This document shows positions 12,324 to 14,733 of a DNA stretch of 14,733 nucleotides, piece after piece (positions within the stretch are counted from its first letter, which is position 1; every line of letters begins with the position of its first letter). The translations under genes were made by a program, and so were the position numbers. Below the pieces are notes generated by a model. The model was not told where the DNA came from. It was given only the letters and a program-made list of their open reading frames with translations, and searched no databases. The stretch comes from B1SED10-16 sp046498365 (GTDB lineage Bacteria; Desulfobacterota; Desulfobacteria; Desulfobacterales; Desulfosalsimonadaceae): assembly GCA_046498365.1 (NCBI GenBank), contig JAWOAV010000115.1, positions 1 through 14,733 on the forward strand, written 5' to 3'.

Positions 12324-13981
12324 CCCTCACCGAGAGCGCCGATAAAATAAAGGGATTTCAGGCAGGCGGGGTTGATTACCTGACCAAGCCGCTTGTACAC
12401 GAGGAAGTGCTGGCGCGGATTGACGCGCAAATGAACCGACATCGACTGTGGGCGGATGTGGAAATCCATACCGGGATTCTGCTGGAAATGGGTTCTGCAG
12501 ACACGCCCGAAGCAGCATGGAAGGCGCTTGCGCCCCTTGCGGAGGAGCAGCGGGACGTGGCCGGACTGGCTGCCTGGATGGCGGACGGCGACGGACTGAA
12601 GCTGGGATATGCTTCCGGTTTTTCGGGGGGACCTCCGTCCACATGGCGCCGAAATGGCGGCAGCTACGCCGGGATTCCGACATCGGAGCCGCTCATCGGC
12701 CGGGCGTACACGGAAAAAAAACAGTTCATGGCCGCAGATGAAACCGAGTGGGAACCCTATCCTTCGTGGGCCAAATCTTCAAAATTACAGGGGTACATCA
12801 TCACTCCCATCTGCTGTCACGATGCTTGCTACGGTGTTCTGGGAATTTTTTTCAAGGCCGCGGTCATCCACGCGCCGGAAGAGCGGCGGCGCTGGCAGCA
12901 GATGATCGCCAACAGCCTCGGAAACGCCCTCTTCCACGCCCGGTCCCTTGCGTCCATCCGCCGCATGGGAGAACAACTCCAGCAGGAAAACGAGGTGCTG
13001 CGCGAGGAAGTCCGCGCAGCAGCGACTTCCGATGCCATCATCGGCACAAGCGATTCGTTGAAGCGGGTTTTGGACCAGGTAGACCTGGTGGCGCCCACCG
13101 AGGCGGCCGTGCTGATGCTGGGTGAATCCGGAACCGGAAAGGAACTGTTCGCCCAGGTGATCCACGAGCGAAGCCGGAGAAGCAGCGCGCCTATCATACG
13201 CGTCAATTGCGCCGCCGTTCCGCACGAGCTTTTTGAAAGCGAGTTTTTCGGCCATGTAAAAGGGTCCTTCACCGGTGCGCTCAAGGACCGGGCCGGGCGT
13301 TTTGAACTGGCAGACGGCGGCACGCTGTTTCTGGATGAAGTGGGGGAAATCCCTCTGGAATTGCAGGGAAAGCTTCTTCGGGTGCTCCAGGAAGGGACCT
13401 TTGAGCGCATCGGGGATGAAAAAACGCGAAAAACGGATGTCCGCATTATTGCGGCGACCAACCGCGACCTTCAACAGGCTGTTGCAGACGGGCGTTTTCG
13501 ACAGGACCTGTATTACCGGTTGAGCGTTTTTCCGTTAACGCTGCCGCCGCTTCGCGAACGGCGGGAGGACATTCCCGCTCTGGTAAGATACTTTGCCGGT
13601 CACGTTGCCCGGAAAATGGGGGTTGCCGTACCGGAAATCGCCGACAGCAGTCTCGCCGGCCTACTGGATTATTCATGGCCGGGCAATATTCGTGAACTTC
13701 AGAATGAAGTCGAGCGGACCATGATTCTTTCCCGGGGAGGCCCGCCGGCGTTTGCATCACCCGTGCGTGGGGGTACGCAGAGGGATCCAGCGGGATCTGA
13801 AGACGGCCCCATTGTGCGCGAGGGGGACTGGCAGAACATGCAGCGGGAAAATATGCTGCGGGCACTGAAGCGGACCAAATGGCGGGTGGACGGCCCGGGG
13901 GGCGCGGCCGAGCTTCTGGATGTTCGCCCGACAACGCTCCGCTCCCGCATGAAGGCCATGGGCATTGAGCGGCCGATCTGA
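12317..13981 (+). CDS. Sigma-54-dependent activator: receiver remnant, GAF, AAA+, Fis-type HTH
   Basis: In full-gene numbering from 12029 (codon 88 is the TGA), the domains are the receiver end to about 130, a GAF-like sensor about 145-305, a coiled linker about 310-330, AAA+ about 335-570 and a Fis-type helix-turn-helix about 605-648. The AAA+ core is intact: Walker A GESGTGKE, the sigma-54-contacting loop as GSFTGA (the usual form is GAFTGA), Walker B TLFLDE, and RFRQDLYYRL with arginine-finger residues. The GAF part contains CCHDAC, a possible metal or redox site. If the TGA is a real stop, translation could restart at ATG 12317, which has GGTGA 5 nt upstream (a GTG at 12308 lacks one). 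That product would lack receiver control and might be constitutive. The likely target is the divergent sigma-54 operon. Confidence 0.9.
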   Translation: MTALTESADKIKGFQAGGVDYLTKPLVHEEVLARIDAQMNRHRLWADVEIHTGILLEMGSADTPEAAWKALAPLAEEQRDVAGLAAWMADGDGLKLGYASGFSGGPPSTWRRNGGSYAGIPTSEPLIGRAYTEKKQFMAADETEWEPYPSWAKSSKLQGYIITPICCHDACYGVLGIFFKAAVIHAPEERRRWQQMIANSLGNALFHARSLASIRRMGEQLQQENEVLREEVRAAATSDAIIGTSDSLKRVLDQVDLVAPTEAAVLMLGESGTGKELFAQVIHERSRRSSAPIIRVNCAAVPHELFESEFFGHVKGSFTGALKDRAGRFELADGGTLFLDEVGEIPLELQGKLLRVLQEGTFERIGDEKTRKTDVRIIAATNRDLQQAVADGRFRQDLYYRLSVFPLTLPPLRERREDIPALVRYFAGHVARKMGVAVPEIADSSLAGLLDYSWPGNIRELQNEVERTMILSRGGPPAFASPVRGGTQRDPAGSEDGPIVREGDWQNMQRENMLRALKRTKWRVDGPGGAAELLDVRPTTLRSRMKAMGIERPI

Positions 13982-13983
13982 TA

Positions 13984-14577
13984 CTAGTGGTCCAAAAGGC
14001 GCTGCAACGCCAAGATCTCAAACCCCGCCGCAAGTTCATGGATGCGGGAAATAAACACCCGGTGCTCGGGAAAACGGTCCCTGAGCTTGCCGGTTTCCCG
14101 CAGGACTTCCTGAACATCGCCGATGCGTGCCGCCTCCCGCAGATGATGAAATGCCTGCGGCAGGGGAGATGGCGCGATGGGGTCTGCCGGCGTCGTCGAA
14201 TCAGACACTGTTCCGTCCTCCTTCCAATCCAGATCAAGCCGGTCGCGAAGTATTGAAATCAAGGCATCCAGGTCAACGGGTTTGGAGAGAAAACCGACGC
14301 ACCCTGCACAAATGCTCTCGGCCTGCGTCTGGTCATAAACGCTGGCAGACACGGCCACGACCGGTATGCCAGCCGTGACCGGATCGCGCTTCAGGATTTG
14401 CACCGCTTCAATACCGTTCATTTCCGGCATCAGCAAATCCATCAGGATCAGATCCGGCATGCGCTCTCGGGCAATTGCGACCGCTTCCCGGCCGTTGGCC
14501 GCCTCGATGATTTCAAAGCCCATCGGCGAGAGCATGTCCCGAAGAATGGTTCGATTCTCCGACCGGTCGTCGGCCAC
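13984..14577 (-). CDS. C-terminal receiver domain of a hybrid sensor histidine kinase
   Basis: The product contains a receiver domain: ADDRSENR at the start (acidic pocket), LILMDLLMPEMNG with the phosphoacceptor Asp, VVAVSAS with the Thr/Ser position, and GFLSKPVD with the conserved Lys. A helical tail of about 80 residues ending LAAGFEILALQRLLDH resembles the C-termini of large hybrid kinases. The GTG at 14577 is a poor start: it has no Shine-Dalgarno, and it cuts off the first residues of strand 1 (CRLLVADD). The reading frame is open for another 31 codons upstream and contains no ATG, GTG or TTG. So this is the end of a longer protein and not a stand-alone regulator. It converges on the activator gene, with its TAG 2 bp beyond the activator's TGA. 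It is probably the cognate sensor. Confidence 0.8.
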   Translation of the reverse strand: MADDRSENRTILRDMLSPMGFEIIEAANGREAVAIARERMPDLILMDLLMPEMNGIEAVQILKRDPVTAGIPVVAVSASVYDQTQAESICAGCVGFLSKPVDLDALISILRDRLDLDWKEDGTVSDSTTPADPIAPSPLPQAFHHLREAARIGDVQEVLRETGKLRDRFPEHRVFISRIHELAAGFEILALQRLLDH

Positions 14578-14733
14578 GAGAAGGCGGCAGGAACCGCGAA
14601 TGCCTGTGACCTTTGCAACGGGCGGGTCTGCATATATAACATCGCCCTTACTGCTATGGCTTATCTCCGGCTAAACCCTTTCACGGTCTGCTTGGACTTT
14701 CAAGCAATAATTTCCAGCGTCGCTGACGATGCC
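14578..14733 (-). pseudogene. Upstream part of the hybrid kinase, interrupted by an in-frame TAG, runs off the window
   Basis: Read in the same frame as the downstream receiver, the sequence gives 20 open codons from the window edge, a TAG at 14671-14673, then 31 open codons leading into the receiver. The stretch VTGIRGSCRLLVADDRSENR fits the usual linker-to-receiver junction of hybrid kinases. The edge piece (SDAGNYCLKVQADRERV) could be the last strand of the HATPase domain with a small deletion. This part is less certain, since its base composition drops and 20 residues are too few to prove homology. If correct, the kinase gene is broken, or the TAG is read through. Confidence 0.5.

Noticed and set aside
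12785..13474. A long minus-strand frame (229 codons) opposite the AAA+ domain
   Set aside because: It is the antisense shadow of a well-supported coding region and has no ribosome-binding site or recognisable motif.
14671..14673. A pyrrolysine call for the kinase TAG
   Set aside because: TAG serves as a normal terminator for two other genes in the window, and no pyl gene is visible here.
1..14733. CRISPR arrays, tRNA or rRNA genes
   Set aside because: I saw no regularly spaced direct repeats and no cloverleaf or rRNA-like segments; the only repeats are the three copies or fragments of the hairpin element.

Overview
The window looks like chromosome from a Gram-negative bacterium of moderate GC content, most plausibly a Desulfobacterota (deltaproteobacterial) species. 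The reasons are an outer-membrane barrel protein and a lipoprotein-type cardiolipin synthase, a sigma-54 activator beside a hybrid sensor kinase, an AspA-type aspartase, and a dispersed hairpin repeat of a kind I associate, from memory only, with Desulfosarcina-like genomes. The taxonomic call is inference.

Layout. Positions 1-400 are AT-richer debris: a possible protein C-terminus, a truncated IS110-like transposase start and one copy of the hairpin repeat. Positions 403-2363 (minus) hold a GPH-type MFS transporter translationally coupled to a secreted chalcone-isomerase-like protein, with a DUF2177 membrane protein divergent at 2485. Positions 3027-4577 (minus) encode a ClsC-like phospholipase D lipoprotein. 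Divergent from it, a TetR regulator (4889-5476) and a six-helix membrane protein of unknown function (5529-6182) form a small operon behind a perfect 16-bp inverted-repeat operator and end at a strong terminator. Aspartase (aspA) lies at 6569-7975 (minus), followed upstream by about 300 bp of degenerate intergenic sequence and a 43-codon ORF.

Positions 8404-14733 form what looks like one regulatory locus. A minus-strand operon (outer-membrane barrel protein, CPBP intramembrane protease, membrane-anchored serine hydrolase) has a near-consensus sigma-54 promoter at 11671-11686. About 100 bp upstream of its predicted start is a compound palindrome (11763-11784), where an enhancer would be expected. 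On the other side is the divergent gene for a receiver-GAF-AAA+-Fis sigma-54 activator (12029-13981), which has its own sigma-70-like promoter and a hairpin repeat in its leader. The C-terminal receiver of a hybrid sensor kinase converges on it, with only 2 bp between the two stop codons.

The main anomaly is that both signalling genes carry a single in-frame stop. The activator has a TGA inside its receiver domain (12290-12292), and the kinase has a TAG between the presumed ATPase end and its receiver (14671-14673). Reading frame and domain sequence continue on both sides of each. Either the two-component pair is decaying, possibly leaving a constitutive activator, or the codons are recoded. 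Decay is the simpler reading.
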